From Myxococcales bacterium (GTDB lineage Bacteria; Myxococcota_A; UBA9042; UBA3505): DNA of 64,000 bases. Below, piece after piece: positions 7,294 to 14,826 of the stretch (position 1 is its first letter; every line of letters starts with the position of its first letter). The stretch spans positions 1-64,000 of the forward strand of contig PBVT01000016.1 in assembly GCA_002728755.1 (NCBI GenBank), read 5' to 3'. The notes under the pieces are model-generated. The model searched no databases. It saw only the letters and a program-made list of their open reading frames with translations, and was not told the origin of the DNA. The position numbers were made by a program, and so were the translations under genes.

Positions 7294-8358
7294 TTATTGG
7301 GCGGAGGGGTTCAATTCAAAGTTCTGCAGATACTTGAAGAGATCTCCGTCGGTACTCAGGACCAATCGTGTCTTCCCTCCGAGGGTTTTCTTATAAGCGT
7401 CGAGAGAGCGTACAAAGGCGTAGAACTCACGCGAGACCGCGTCGCGATCGTAGGCTTCGGCGTAGATACGTACGGCGTCACCATCCGCTTGGCCGCGGAT
7501 CTCCTGGGCCGTTTTATAGGCCTCGGAGTCAATACGGGCGAGCTCCCGCTGCATCTCACCGATGATCTCCTGCTCACGCGCAGAACCGATGGCCTCTACC
7601 GCCTTCGCGATCGCGAGACGCTCTTCACGCATTCGCTTATAGACCACGCGAATAATCTCGGCGAAGAAGTTCACATCCTTGATCTGCATATCCGCCACCG
7701 TGATGCCGAACTTCTGCTCCAGAGGTACACAGTCTTTCACACTATCCTCAGCCGTACCTCGGTCCGAGCAGACCACAAGGACCTTCTCAAGAACATTGCC
7801 GACCAGCTTCTGACGACCCAGACTGATGGGTTTTGCCAAGAGCGCACTCAGATCTTTATCCGCCACAGCGCTCTTATCGTCACTGGTTTTGATCTCCTGT
7901 CGCTCCGCATACTTGAATGTGCGCTGCTCGTTACGAACCGCCTCCATCAAGGAGACTTTCGAGACCACATTCTTCAAACTTGAATCGATACGGGCATCAA
8001 TAACCTGGTGTCCCTTATCTGGACTTCGCAGCGCTTCGTAGAACTTACGCGCATCTACGATCCGCCAACGGGCCCAGCTATTGATGACGATATCTTTCTT
8101 ATCCGAATCGATGTACGGGCTGGGTTCGCCATCCCACGACAACAGACGACGATCAAAATAGATCACATTCTGAATGAAGGGGACCTTGAAATAGAGACCA
8201 GCTTCCGCACGGGTGGCCTTCACCTTCCCGAATTCGAGTACCAGGGCGACCTGTCTTTCATCCACCACGTAGACGGACGAAAAGAGCGCTCCAACGCCAA
8301 GACCAATCAGCAGAAAGAGAACTACGATACGAAATGTTTTTTGTTCTGGGGCTGCCAT
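7294..8358 (-). CDS. hflC: HflC, SPFH/prohibitin-family membrane protein
   Basis: 354 residues with an N-terminal transmembrane helix (IVVLFLLIGLGVGALFSSVYVV), then the SPFH domain beginning VDERQVALVLEFGKV and containing GLYFKVPFIQNVIYFDRRLLSWDG, the hallmark of HflC. A long helical region follows (RMREERLAIAKAVEAIGSAREQEIIGEM...). With HflK it forms a large inner-membrane cage that in E. coli surrounds and modulates the FtsH protease. The ATG is preceded by a G-rich Shine-Dalgarno (GGGGGG) and lies 2 nt after the hflK stop. A stretch of about 50 residues (TSDDKSAVADKDLSALLAKPISLGRQ...) interrupts the SPFH domain, as is common in this family. Confidence 0.93.
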   Translation of the reverse strand: MAAPEQKTFRIVVLFLLIGLGVGALFSSVYVVDERQVALVLEFGKVKATRAEAGLYFKVPFIQNVIYFDRRLLSWDGEPSPYIDSDKKDIVINSWARWRIVDARKFYEALRSPDKGHQVIDARIDSSLKNVVSKVSLMEAVRNEQRTFKYAERQEIKTSDDKSAVADKDLSALLAKPISLGRQKLVGNVLEKVLVVCSDRGTAEDSVKDCVPLEQKFGITVADMQIKDVNFFAEIIRVVYKRMREERLAIAKAVEAIGSAREQEIIGEMQRELARIDSEAYKTAQEIRGQADGDAVRIYAEAYDRDAVSREFYAFVRSLDAYKKTLGGKTRLVLSTDGDLFKYLQNFELNPSAQ

Positions 8359-8360
8359 GA

Positions 8361-9347
8361 TTATTTCCCCCCCTTCTTCAAATCGAGAAGTTTCAATACT
8401 CCGTCCTCAGCTGCATCGATCACCATTACATCGGAGACCTTCGGTAAGAATTTCTCCAGGGCTTCAAAGTACAGACGCTGACGAGTTACTTCTTTGTATT
8501 TCTCGTATTCGCCCAACACCTGATTGAAGGCCTGGACCTCACCCTCGGCGCGATTGATACGTGCGTTGGCGTACCCTTTGGCCTCCTGCACCATTCGACT
8601 GGCGCGACCACCCGCTTCCTTGAGCTTCTGCTGCTTTTCACCCAGGGCTTTGTTGACCTTGGCTTCTTTCTCCTGCTCTGCCTGTTGTACTGCGTTGAAT
8701 GCATCTTGCACAGCCTCGGGGGCCGCCGACCGTTTCAACGTCACGGTCTCGATATTCACCCCGGCCTTATAGGCATCGAGCATAGCCTGCATACGGCGTC
8801 GAGCATCTCTTTGAATGTTGAGGCGGTCGAGAGTGAACACCTCATCCACAGAGCGATTACCAACCTCCTGGCGCATGACGGCCAGAGATACATCACGGAT
8901 TGTGCCGGGCACATCCTGCACCTCAAAGAGATATTCTTTGAGATCGATGATTCGATACCGAACCTCCCAGGTCACCATAACCAGATTCAAATCACCGGTT
9001 AACATGAAGGCCTCGGATACTGCGGCTGGTGTACGGCTCTCGGTCACACTGGTTTTACCCGCCGTAACCGTACGAAAACCGAACTCTTCCGCATGTTGGG
9101 TCTGTGTTCGCGCCTTATAGATGCGGTCGATATTGAAGGGAGCCTTAAAATGTAAACCGGGACCTGTGGTGGTCACGTATTTCCCAAATCGAAGCACTGC
9201 CGCTTCTTCGTCTGCATCTACCGTATAATAGGAGGTCGCCGCAGCCCAGACGCCAACCAAGAGGATGATCGCCATAATCACAATCTTTACGATCCTTTCA
9301 GGCGGCGGCATACGATCCCGCACTTCATTCCAATCAAATTCTTCCAT
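8361..9347 (-). CDS. hflK: HflK, SPFH/prohibitin-family membrane protein
   Basis: 328 residues. A short cytoplasmic N-terminus (MEEFDWNEVRDRMPPPERI) precedes a transmembrane helix (IVIMAIILLVGVWAAATSYY) and the SPFH domain (VDADEEAAVLRFGKYVTTTGPGLHFKAPF). The central VTWEVRYRIIDLKEYLF and the helical EKEAKVNKALGEKQQKLKEAGGRA segment are typical of HflK. The Gly-rich N-terminal tail of the E. coli protein is much reduced. It forms a heteromeric complex with the adjacent HflC around FtsH. Shine-Dalgarno AAGGAAA on the minus strand precedes the ATG. First gene of the hflK-hflC-SHOCT unit. Confidence 0.93.
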   Translation of the reverse strand: MEEFDWNEVRDRMPPPERIVKIVIMAIILLVGVWAAATSYYTVDADEEAAVLRFGKYVTTTGPGLHFKAPFNIDRIYKARTQTQHAEEFGFRTVTAGKTSVTESRTPAAVSEAFMLTGDLNLVMVTWEVRYRIIDLKEYLFEVQDVPGTIRDVSLAVMRQEVGNRSVDEVFTLDRLNIQRDARRRMQAMLDAYKAGVNIETVTLKRSAAPEAVQDAFNAVQQAEQEKEAKVNKALGEKQQKLKEAGGRASRMVQEAKGYANARINRAEGEVQAFNQVLGEYEKYKEVTRQRLYFEALEKFLPKVSDVMVIDAAEDGVLKLLDLKKGGK

Positions 9348-9421
9348 TTCGCAATTTCCTTCGCTCTTTCAAAGACAAAAATGAGTACAACGCACCAGCG
9401 ATTCCCCACTGAGGAAGGCGG

Positions 9422-9450
9422 AGGTTAGCCCGACCAATCCCGGGACGCAA
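9422..9450 (-). promoter_or_regulatory. Candidate promoter of the hflK-hflC-SHOCT operon
   Basis: On the minus strand TTGCGT (9450-9445), 17-nt spacer, TAACCT (9427-9422). Predicted start near 9415, about 68 nt ahead of the hflK ATG. Same -10 form as the PilZ-like gene promoter. Confidence 0.5.
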
Positions 9451-9485
9451 GGTATATATTTGAACCGTAATTTCGGTTATCTATG

Positions 9486-9508
9486 CCCGGTCGATTCCCA
9501 CGACCGGG
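9486..9508. repeat. Hairpin (8-bp inverted repeat)
   Basis: CCCGGTCG and CGACCGGG are perfect 8-bp arms around a 7-nt loop (attccca). There is no T run on either side, so it is not an ordinary terminator. It lies just upstream of the hflK promoter and could be an operator or an RNA structure. Confidence 0.6.
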
Positions 9509-9611
9509 AGTACTTCAAGCCACAAGCTATGCAAACTTTTCACATATAGAGCGCATATGCCCGGTTTTTCGTCGTTTTACTGCCCAATCCCGCCCATACA
9601 ACCAAAGACGC

Positions 9612-9625
9612 TGACAATTTTGTCA
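9612..9625. promoter_or_regulatory. Operator-like palindrome TGACAA-TT-TTGTCA
   Basis: Perfect 6-bp arms separated by TT. The size and symmetry fit a site for a dimeric helix-turn-helix regulator, upstream of the sigma-70 gene. The protein that would bind is unknown. Confidence 0.4.
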
Positions 9626-9866
9626 CAGACACATAAGCTACTGTTTTTGCTGGCCTTTCACAGGTTCCACATAAAACGCACCTTGGGTAACAATAGGGAA
9701 CAAAGACCGCGGCCTGACATTTGTGTCCGGTTTTTTCGTCAAAACGACCAAAAAACTTTAGAACAAAACCTAAAACAAGCCATTTTCTGTTTATTTTCAT
9801 GCTATTACCTGAGTCGGCATGGTTCCTGCTTAGAGTATGGGTGGGATATTACTGTATGGAGTTGTT

Positions 9867-11300
9867 ATGAGTTTTGAGCCTGCTGCCGCGACTGCTTTGA
9901 AACAATCACCGGAAGAAATGCACGAGGGGGCGGTTGATGACCGTATCGAGTCCGAACCCGCCGAACGAAAAGAGCCCAAGACAGACGCGAAAGGGCTGAA
10001 GGCTCTACAGACAGCGTTATTACAGAACAATCTCCTATCGTATCTGCGTGCCATTGGCCGGATACCATTATTGGATCGAGAAGGAGAAGCTGAGCTCGCC
10101 GACCTCCTTATGGATGGTAAGTGTCTTGTGTTGGAAGCTATGAACGAAGGCAAATGGCTGAATCGCTTCTGTCGCGATTTCATCCAGGGCTTGGAGAAAG
10201 ACGAATTTCTTCCAGACCGCCTGATTTCCAATCGTGAACTCCGAGAAGACGCCCGCCTTCACGCTCGGGCGAAGTTCAAGGCTCTGGCCGTATGGACTCT
10301 TGAACACACTCCCGACATCAACAAAAAGAACATGGGTGCGGAACGTATGGCTTACCTCTCCGAGATGGTGGACCATTATCGCAGTCATATCCACGCAGAA
10401 CATTTCTGGGCCTACCTGATGCGATCCTATGCAATCGCCGTCCGCATCCGCGGCTCGAAAGCCCGCCCTCTTCGTCCGGAAGTAAAAACCCGTGCGGACC
10501 GAATCAATCCGATTCCGCAGCGTGCACGTGTTCGCGCCCGCCGCCTCTATCGACGCGGGATCGCTCGTATGGACGAGGGGAAAAACGGACTCGTTCTCTC
10601 GAATCTCCGTTTGGTTGTCGCGATCGCCAAACGATACTCCAAACGGGCCATGAGCCTCCTGGACCTGGTTCAGGAAGGAAATATGGGTCTTATGAAGGCG
10701 TCTGAAAAATTCGATCATCGACGCGGTCATAAGTTTTCTACCTACGCGACCTGGTGGATTCGTCAGTCCATTACCCGCTCTATCGCCGATGACGGCCGCA
10801 CCATTCGCGTTCCCGTACATCTGCTCGATGCCTGGCAGCGCCTGCGTCGTGCGGAAGGGGTGCTTCAATCCCAGACGGGTGAATTCCCAACAAACCAGGA
10901 GCTATCCGAAGAGACCGGCCTGGATACCAAGCTTATTCGACGCATTCGTAAACTGGTACAGCCTGTTATGAGCCTCGACGCTCCGGTTGGGGACGACGAC
11001 GCGACCGTTATGGACCTCGTCGGCGATCCCGAATGCGTTGATCCCCAGAAACCCGTTCTTCATCAGGACCTACACCGCGCCCTATCGCGGGTACTGGCGT
11101 CCCTCACCGAACGGGAGTCAAAGATCATCCGTATGCGTTTCGGACTGGGCGAACGCCGTACATACACCTTAGAGGAAGTAGGTTCCTGCTTTAATCTCAC
11201 ACGAGAACGTATCCGCCAGATCGAAGTGGCTGCCCTCCGCAAAATCGCGGGCAGTCAACGTGGAGAGTCCACTCTTCTAAGCGTGTATATGGAGGCTTAG
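9867..11300 (+). CDS. RNA polymerase sigma-70 family factor (primary-like / group 2)
   Basis: 477 residues from the ATG at 9867, which has GGAG 5 nt upstream; the ATG at 9837 lacks a ribosome site. After an acidic N-terminus comes a region-1.2-like segment ([21 protein letters not shown]), then a non-conserved stretch of about 140 residues. Region 2 is textbook: [38 protein letters not shown] and [17 protein letters not shown] (-10 recognition and melting). Region 3 starts IRVPVHLLD. Region 4 contains [36 protein letters not shown] (the -35 helix-turn-helix). It directs RNA polymerase to promoters. The E. coli RpoD acidic region 1.1 is absent, so it is more likely an alternative group 2 factor than the housekeeping RpoD, although the latter cannot be excluded. 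Confidence 0.88.
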   Translation: MSFEPAAATALKQSPEEMHEGAVDDRIESEPAERKEPKTDAKGLKALQTALLQNNLLSYLRAIGRIPLLDREGEAELADLLMDGKCLVLEAMNEGKWLNRFCRDFIQGLEKDEFLPDRLISNRELREDARLHARAKFKALAVWTLEHTPDINKKNMGAERMAYLSEMVDHYRSHIHAEHFWAYLMRSYAIAVRIRGSKARPLRPEVKTRADRINPIPQRARVRARRLYRRGIARMDEGKNGLVLSNLRLVVAIAKRYSKRAMSLLDLVQEGNMGLMKASEKFDHRRGHKFSTYATWWIRQSITRSIADDGRTIRVPVHLLDAWQRLRRAEGVLQSQTGEFPTNQELSEETGLDTKLIRRIRKLVQPVMSLDAPVGDDDATVMDLVGDPECVDPQKPVLHQDLHRALSRVLASLTERESKIIRMRFGLGERRTYTLEEVGSCFNLTRERIRQIEVAALRKIAGSQRGESTLLSVYMEA

Positions 11301-11376
11301 GCCAGGAACATTCAGGTCCGACCGCTGTCCGATATCCCCTCCCATTGGTACAGCGTGTCGTGGCCTGGGTGCGGAG

Positions 11377-12060
11377 TTACTCCGACTCTTCGGCCTTTGT
11401 CTCCTCTTTCTCTTCCGACTCGGGTGTTTCCACCACCGGTGGAGCAGTATAGCGACCCACCACGACCTGTGCTGGTCGTAGCACTCGACCACCGTGTTTA
11501 TAGCCCGGCACAATGACCTTCAGGATTCGACCGTTCTGGGCTGAATCTTCTACGTCGTCTGTCCGTAAAGCCTCATGGCTCTCCGGATCAAAGGTGTCAC
11601 CCAGCGGTGAAAACCGCTCAAGCCCCAGATCACCAAGTTGCACCAGGAACTGGCGGTAGATCATCTTCACTCCCTCCAGAAGATCCCGCGTATGCTCTGT
11701 CACAGGGATAGAGTCCAGAGAGTGCTGAAATGTATCCAGTACATGGAGGAGTTTTTCGAGTAATTGCCCTTTTGCACGATTTACGGCCTTCGTCTGCTCT
11801 CGCTCGAGTCGGTCGCGCATGCCATCACGATCGGCTCCGATGTCCTGGAGACCACGCGCCAATTCATTGATCCGCTCGCGCCGCTTTTCCAGCTCGCCTT
11901 CCAGGCGCTCATTCTCTTCCATAAGACGACGAACGTTATCCTCGGAACAATCCAGGGCAACGGGCTCAACCTCTGGTTCGGCCGCACCACGCTTATCTAC
12001 AACACGAAACCCTTCTTCCTGAGGTTCTGTTGCAGTTTTTTCTTTTTCTGGCATTTCCAT
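11377..12060 (-). CDS. grpE: GrpE, nucleotide exchange factor of DnaK
   Basis: 227 residues. An acidic, disordered N-terminus is followed by a long coiled coil (about 40-115: NVRRLMEENERLEGELEKRRERINELARGL...) with a DRLEREQTKAVNRAKGQLLEKLLHVLDTFQHSL segment, corresponding to the conserved GrpE helix. The C-terminal beta domain shows GLERFSPLGDTFDPESHEAL and VIVPGYKHGGRVLRPAQVVV, the family signature. GrpE dimers release ADP from DnaK. The tail after residue 205 is Glu-rich. No dnaK or dnaJ lies next to it here. The gene is downstream of the TPR lipoprotein on the same strand, with an 87-bp gap and an AGGAAG Shine-Dalgarno. Confidence 0.92.
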   Translation of the reverse strand: MEMPEKEKTATEPQEEGFRVVDKRGAAEPEVEPVALDCSEDNVRRLMEENERLEGELEKRRERINELARGLQDIGADRDGMRDRLEREQTKAVNRAKGQLLEKLLHVLDTFQHSLDSIPVTEHTRDLLEGVKMIYRQFLVQLGDLGLERFSPLGDTFDPESHEALRTDDVEDSAQNGRILKVIVPGYKHGGRVLRPAQVVVGRYTAPPVVETPESEEKEETKAEESE

Positions 12061-12147
12061 CTCTACTTCCTACACACCTGTTCGACGGTCCGCTGCAAAT
12101 TAGATCACCTTGCGGAAGAATCAACCCCTCGAGACCCGTGAATACTC

Positions 12148-13011
12148 TTATTTGACCAACTCGGGATAAAAGCGCTGGCCAATACCACGAGGATCGCCAA
12201 CCCCCAGCTCAATGGCCTTCTTATAGTGGACCGCACCCCGAGCCCTATCGGACCCAGGCATCGGTGCTCCCATCATGAAGGCCAGGGCATAGTGCACTTC
12301 GCCATAGTTGGGATCGAGCTCCACGGCCTTATTATAATAAGAGATGGCCTTCGCGAACTGAAAGCCATTATCCACGGCCGCATACCCGAGAACCCGATAT
12401 ACCGCGGCTGCCTTGGGATACTTTCCCTGCAGAGATTCCAACTGCTGCGTGGCCCCCACGGGATCCCGCTGCCGACGATCCACATGAAACACCCGCCGAA
12501 ATGCGTCCTGAAAGGCGGTCCGATCGGGTCCCTCTGCGAAGATTTTCTCGACTCGAGCCAGCTCGGCAACACTACCTGGACCAGTAGGACGTAGGATCAT
12601 TCCCTGCGTTGGCGCTTTGGGAGTCGCCGCACCCGACCCTGCGACTGGAGGGTGACCCGCTGGAAGTGCTGGTCTACGTTTGGGTTGCGCCGAACCGATG
12701 GGTGGATGCCCCGCCGGTAGCCCAGTATTACGAGGAGGCGCCGCTCTTCCCCCAATGGGTGGATGACCGGCTGGAAGTTGACCCGCTCCCGGTTTCATAT
12801 GCGGATTCGCGACGGGTCCCGGTTTCGTATGGGGATTCGCGACTGATCCCGACGATGGATTGGTATTCGGTTGCTGAGTATGAGGGTTCGACTGCCCTGC
12901 GTTCGTCTGATCATCCACTGGCACCGTCTTCTCAGATGTACAGCCGAGTGAAACCAGAACCACTAGACCCAGACCAAGTAGCAACAGATTCGTAATTTTC
13001 ATTCGCCGCAT
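12148..13011 (-). CDS. TPR lipoprotein with LPAGHPPIG repeats
   Basis: 287 residues. A lipoprotein signal (MRRMKITNLLLLGLGLVVLVSLGC) is followed by a Pro/Asn/His-rich low-complexity region. This contains NPH three times (two of them as ANPH(T/M)KPG) and then three copies of LPAGHPP(I/V), at about residues 79, 97 and 115. The C-terminal half (about 150-287) holds TPR-like helices (AAVYRVLGYAAVDNGFQFAKAISYYNKAVELDPNYGEVHYALAFMM). Mature protein is predicted on the outer membrane or periplasmic face. The His-Pro-rich linker could bind metal or haem, but that is inference. Shine-Dalgarno AGGAGA supports the ATG at 13011. Confidence 0.8.
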   Translation of the reverse strand: MRRMKITNLLLLGLGLVVLVSLGCTSEKTVPVDDQTNAGQSNPHTQQPNTNPSSGSVANPHTKPGPVANPHMKPGAGQLPAGHPPIGGRAAPPRNTGLPAGHPPIGSAQPKRRPALPAGHPPVAGSGAATPKAPTQGMILRPTGPGSVAELARVEKIFAEGPDRTAFQDAFRRVFHVDRRQRDPVGATQQLESLQGKYPKAAAVYRVLGYAAVDNGFQFAKAISYYNKAVELDPNYGEVHYALAFMMGAPMPGSDRARGAVHYKKAIELGVGDPRGIGQRFYPELVK

Positions 13012-13073
13012 ATGTATTCTCCTATACCGCGCGGGCTATTTCACCACGCAAGATAAAGCCTATTTCGCAACCA

Positions 13074-13367
13074 TCAATGGCGCATCGTATACCTGTCCAT
13101 CCACCGGCCCACAAGAGTGGTCGCGCCTCGCAACCAATTCTGCTCCGCGACATAACTATCGCAGAACCGTATCCGTATCGAACCCTCTTTCAAATCTAGC
13201 TCGGCAGATTCTAATTCACTCCAGTCGACCGAAAACTCAGCACTTTCGGGCATAAGAAGTACGAGGCCCTGCGTGGTTCTGTACCGGAAAATAGCCAAAA
13301 CCGTCGTCGGCTGTGCCTCGTCAACCAGGGCAATACCATCAAGATCTATGCGTGGAGATGAACTCAT
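13074..13367 (-). CDS. Hypothetical 97-residue protein
   Basis: A small soluble protein with no signal peptide or membrane segment. The sequence is rich in beta-strand patterns (TTVLAIFRYRTTQGLVLLMPES, ESAELDLKEGSIRIRFCDSY) and ends with a short helix (LRGATTLVGRWMDRY). It resembles small PH-like or beta-barrel domains only in layout. It is 62 bp upstream of the TPR lipoprotein on the same strand and may be co-transcribed with it. The frame is open throughout, and nothing better occupies this interval. Function unknown. Confidence 0.6.
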   Translation of the reverse strand: MSSSPRIDLDGIALVDEAQPTTVLAIFRYRTTQGLVLLMPESAEFSVDWSELESAELDLKEGSIRIRFCDSYVAEQNWLRGATTLVGRWMDRYTMRH

Positions 13368-13443
13368 AAAAATCTTTATAGAACAATCTGCACAACTTGG
13401 GTAGCACCTTCGAATACGGTTCTTTTGCGGACTGTATCACACG

Positions 13444-14703
13444 ATGTTACACCCAATTCAAGGACCGTTCTGGAGACCTCCATTGGCACCCATCGAGAAG
13501 CATCTGGACCAATTACATAATGCCACTCTATTCAACGGCTTGAGCGATGGCGACTTTTCGTTATTGCTTGGAGCTATGCGCCATATAGAGCTCCAGCCAG
13601 GTCAGATCCTTTTTGAGGAAGGTCGCGCCGGTGATTCCCTCGCGGTGGTAGCAAGCGGAAACCTTCGGGTGAGCGTGAAAAAACCCGTTGGGGCTCCCTC
13701 GTGGGTCTCGGAGATTCGAGTCGGAGATGTGGTCGGCGAAATGTCTTGTGTGGATCCAGCCCCGCGCTCGGCCACCGTAAGCGCCGTGCAGAGCGCCGAA
13801 GTCTATGAGCTCAGTCGGACAATGCTGGAAGGCCTTCATATCCATGCGCCGAAAGTCGCCATCGCGCTCGTCCGTGGAATTATCGAACAGGTCACTCTGC
13901 GCCTGCGGGACACCAATTCGCAGATTGAACAAGCTCTGTCGTCGCTGAACATAGCAACAGAAAACGCGGGACAGGGTTCTAATACCAGCTCCCCGATAAT
14001 TGCAGACCCCTCCGCCCAGGCCAATCACTACGGTGCCACTCTACACCTGGCGGAACTGCCAAGCCTGGGCTCGCTGACCACCGAAGATCTCGCGCTTCTA
14101 CAGACCGTAGCACCGCCTCAGCTCTACCCGGCCGGTGCCAACCTATGCAAAGAAGGTCAAACGGGGGCCTCGTGTTTTCTGATCGCAAAGGGGCACGTAC
14201 AAGTTATCAAGTCCATTCAATCCATAGAACGACTGCTAGCAACACTCAGCCCTGGCGCTCTTGTCGGGCAGATGTCTCTCGTAGATTCTTCGCCGCGGTC
14301 GGCTACTCTACGCTCCGCAGGGGATGTGGTCGCTCTGGAACTGGGACGAGATGTCTTTGAGAATTTGCTGCAAGCGAACAGCCCGTTGGCCGTGCGCTTC
14401 CAGGAACAGATCGCAGTCGCGGGCATCCGCCAGCTACGGCAAGCAAACCAACGGTTTGCGCAACTATCCGATAACCCGCAGGACCCCCGAACTGGCTCCA
14501 TCATGGGTGCCGTTCAACGTATGCGGAAACAACAACAAGAAGAGTCCGACGAGGCCGCGATGCATTCCGTTCTTACATATATGCATACCGCCTTGAACGA
14601 ATGGGGGCTCTCCATGAAAGACCTCGACCACATCAAGGTGGCCAAAGAAGACGGGAAGATATCCAATGCAGAAGTTTCGGCCCGAAAGCACCGCCCGAAA
14701 TGA
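13444..14703 (+). CDS. Protein with two cyclic-nucleotide-binding domains
   Basis: 419 residues, no signal peptide. Domain 1 (about 25-150) reads LFNGLSDGDFSLLLGAM, PGQILFEEGRAGDSLAVVASGNLRVS, GDVVGEMSCVDPAPRSATVSA, which is the cNMP-binding beta-roll with the phosphate-binding cassette GEMS..D..PRSATV. Domain 2 (about 205-325) repeats the pattern: YPAGANLCKEGQTGASCFLIAKGHVQV, GALVGQMSLVDSSPRSATLRS. There is no helix-turn-helix, kinase or channel domain, so it looks like a stand-alone sensor or scaffold. The C-terminal 80 residues are helical and charged. In domain 1, Glu in GEMS and Arg in PRSA match ligand-binding positions; domain 2 has Gln (GQMS) at the Glu position. The start at 13444 lacks a strong ribosome site, so the exact N-terminus is uncertain. 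Confidence 0.85.
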   Translation: MLHPIQGPFWRPPLAPIEKHLDQLHNATLFNGLSDGDFSLLLGAMRHIELQPGQILFEEGRAGDSLAVVASGNLRVSVKKPVGAPSWVSEIRVGDVVGEMSCVDPAPRSATVSAVQSAEVYELSRTMLEGLHIHAPKVAIALVRGIIEQVTLRLRDTNSQIEQALSSLNIATENAGQGSNTSSPIIADPSAQANHYGATLHLAELPSLGSLTTEDLALLQTVAPPQLYPAGANLCKEGQTGASCFLIAKGHVQVIKSIQSIERLLATLSPGALVGQMSLVDSSPRSATLRSAGDVVALELGRDVFENLLQANSPLAVRFQEQIAVAGIRQLRQANQRFAQLSDNPQDPRTGSIMGAVQRMRKQQQEESDEAAMHSVLTYMHTALNEWGLSMKDLDHIKVAKEDGKISNAEVSARKHRPK

Positions 14704-14764
14704 AAAATCCAGCACGGATTTCACTCCAGACGTCCCCTTTCCTCTTCCCCTTGTATCACGGCTG

Positions 14765-14793
14765 TTGCGACCTACCCTCAGCAACGTTATAAC
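14765..14793 (+). promoter_or_regulatory. Promoter of the NACHT lipoprotein gene
   Basis: TTGCGA (14765-14770), 17-nt spacer, TATAAC (14788-14793). Predicted start near 14800, downstream of the in-frame GTG at 14797, so the ATG at 14827 must be the start. This gives the gene its own transcript, separate from the cNMP-binding gene. Confidence 0.6.
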
Positions 14794-14826
14794 TCTGTGC
14801 TCGTAGACTCTCGCGACGGGACCAAA

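Larger units (their letters stand above)
9348..9866. other. 519-bp divergent intergenic region with hairpins, palindrome and short repeats
   Basis: No plausible gene. The region separates hflK (leftward) from the sigma factor (rightward) and is AT-richer than its surroundings. It contains the hflK promoter (9422-9450), a small inverted repeat AACCG-N6-CGGTT (9463-9478), a strong hairpin at 9486-9508, a perfect palindrome TGACAA-TT-TTGTCA (9612-9625) and two similar elements, CCGGTTTTTCGTCGTTTT (near 9561) and CCGGTTTTTTCGTC (near 9727). A weak plus-strand promoter-like pair TTGCTG-N17-CATAAA lies at 9647-9675. The sigma-factor transcript probably has a long leader. Confidence 0.5.

Noticed and set aside
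14703-14740. Weak inverted repeat AAATCC-AGCAC-GGATTT as a terminator after the cNMP-binding gene
   Set aside because: Only a 6-bp A/T-rich stem with no following T run; too weak to call.
14797-14826. GTG start for the NACHT lipoprotein
   Set aside because: It lies at or before the predicted transcription start and would spoil the signal peptide.
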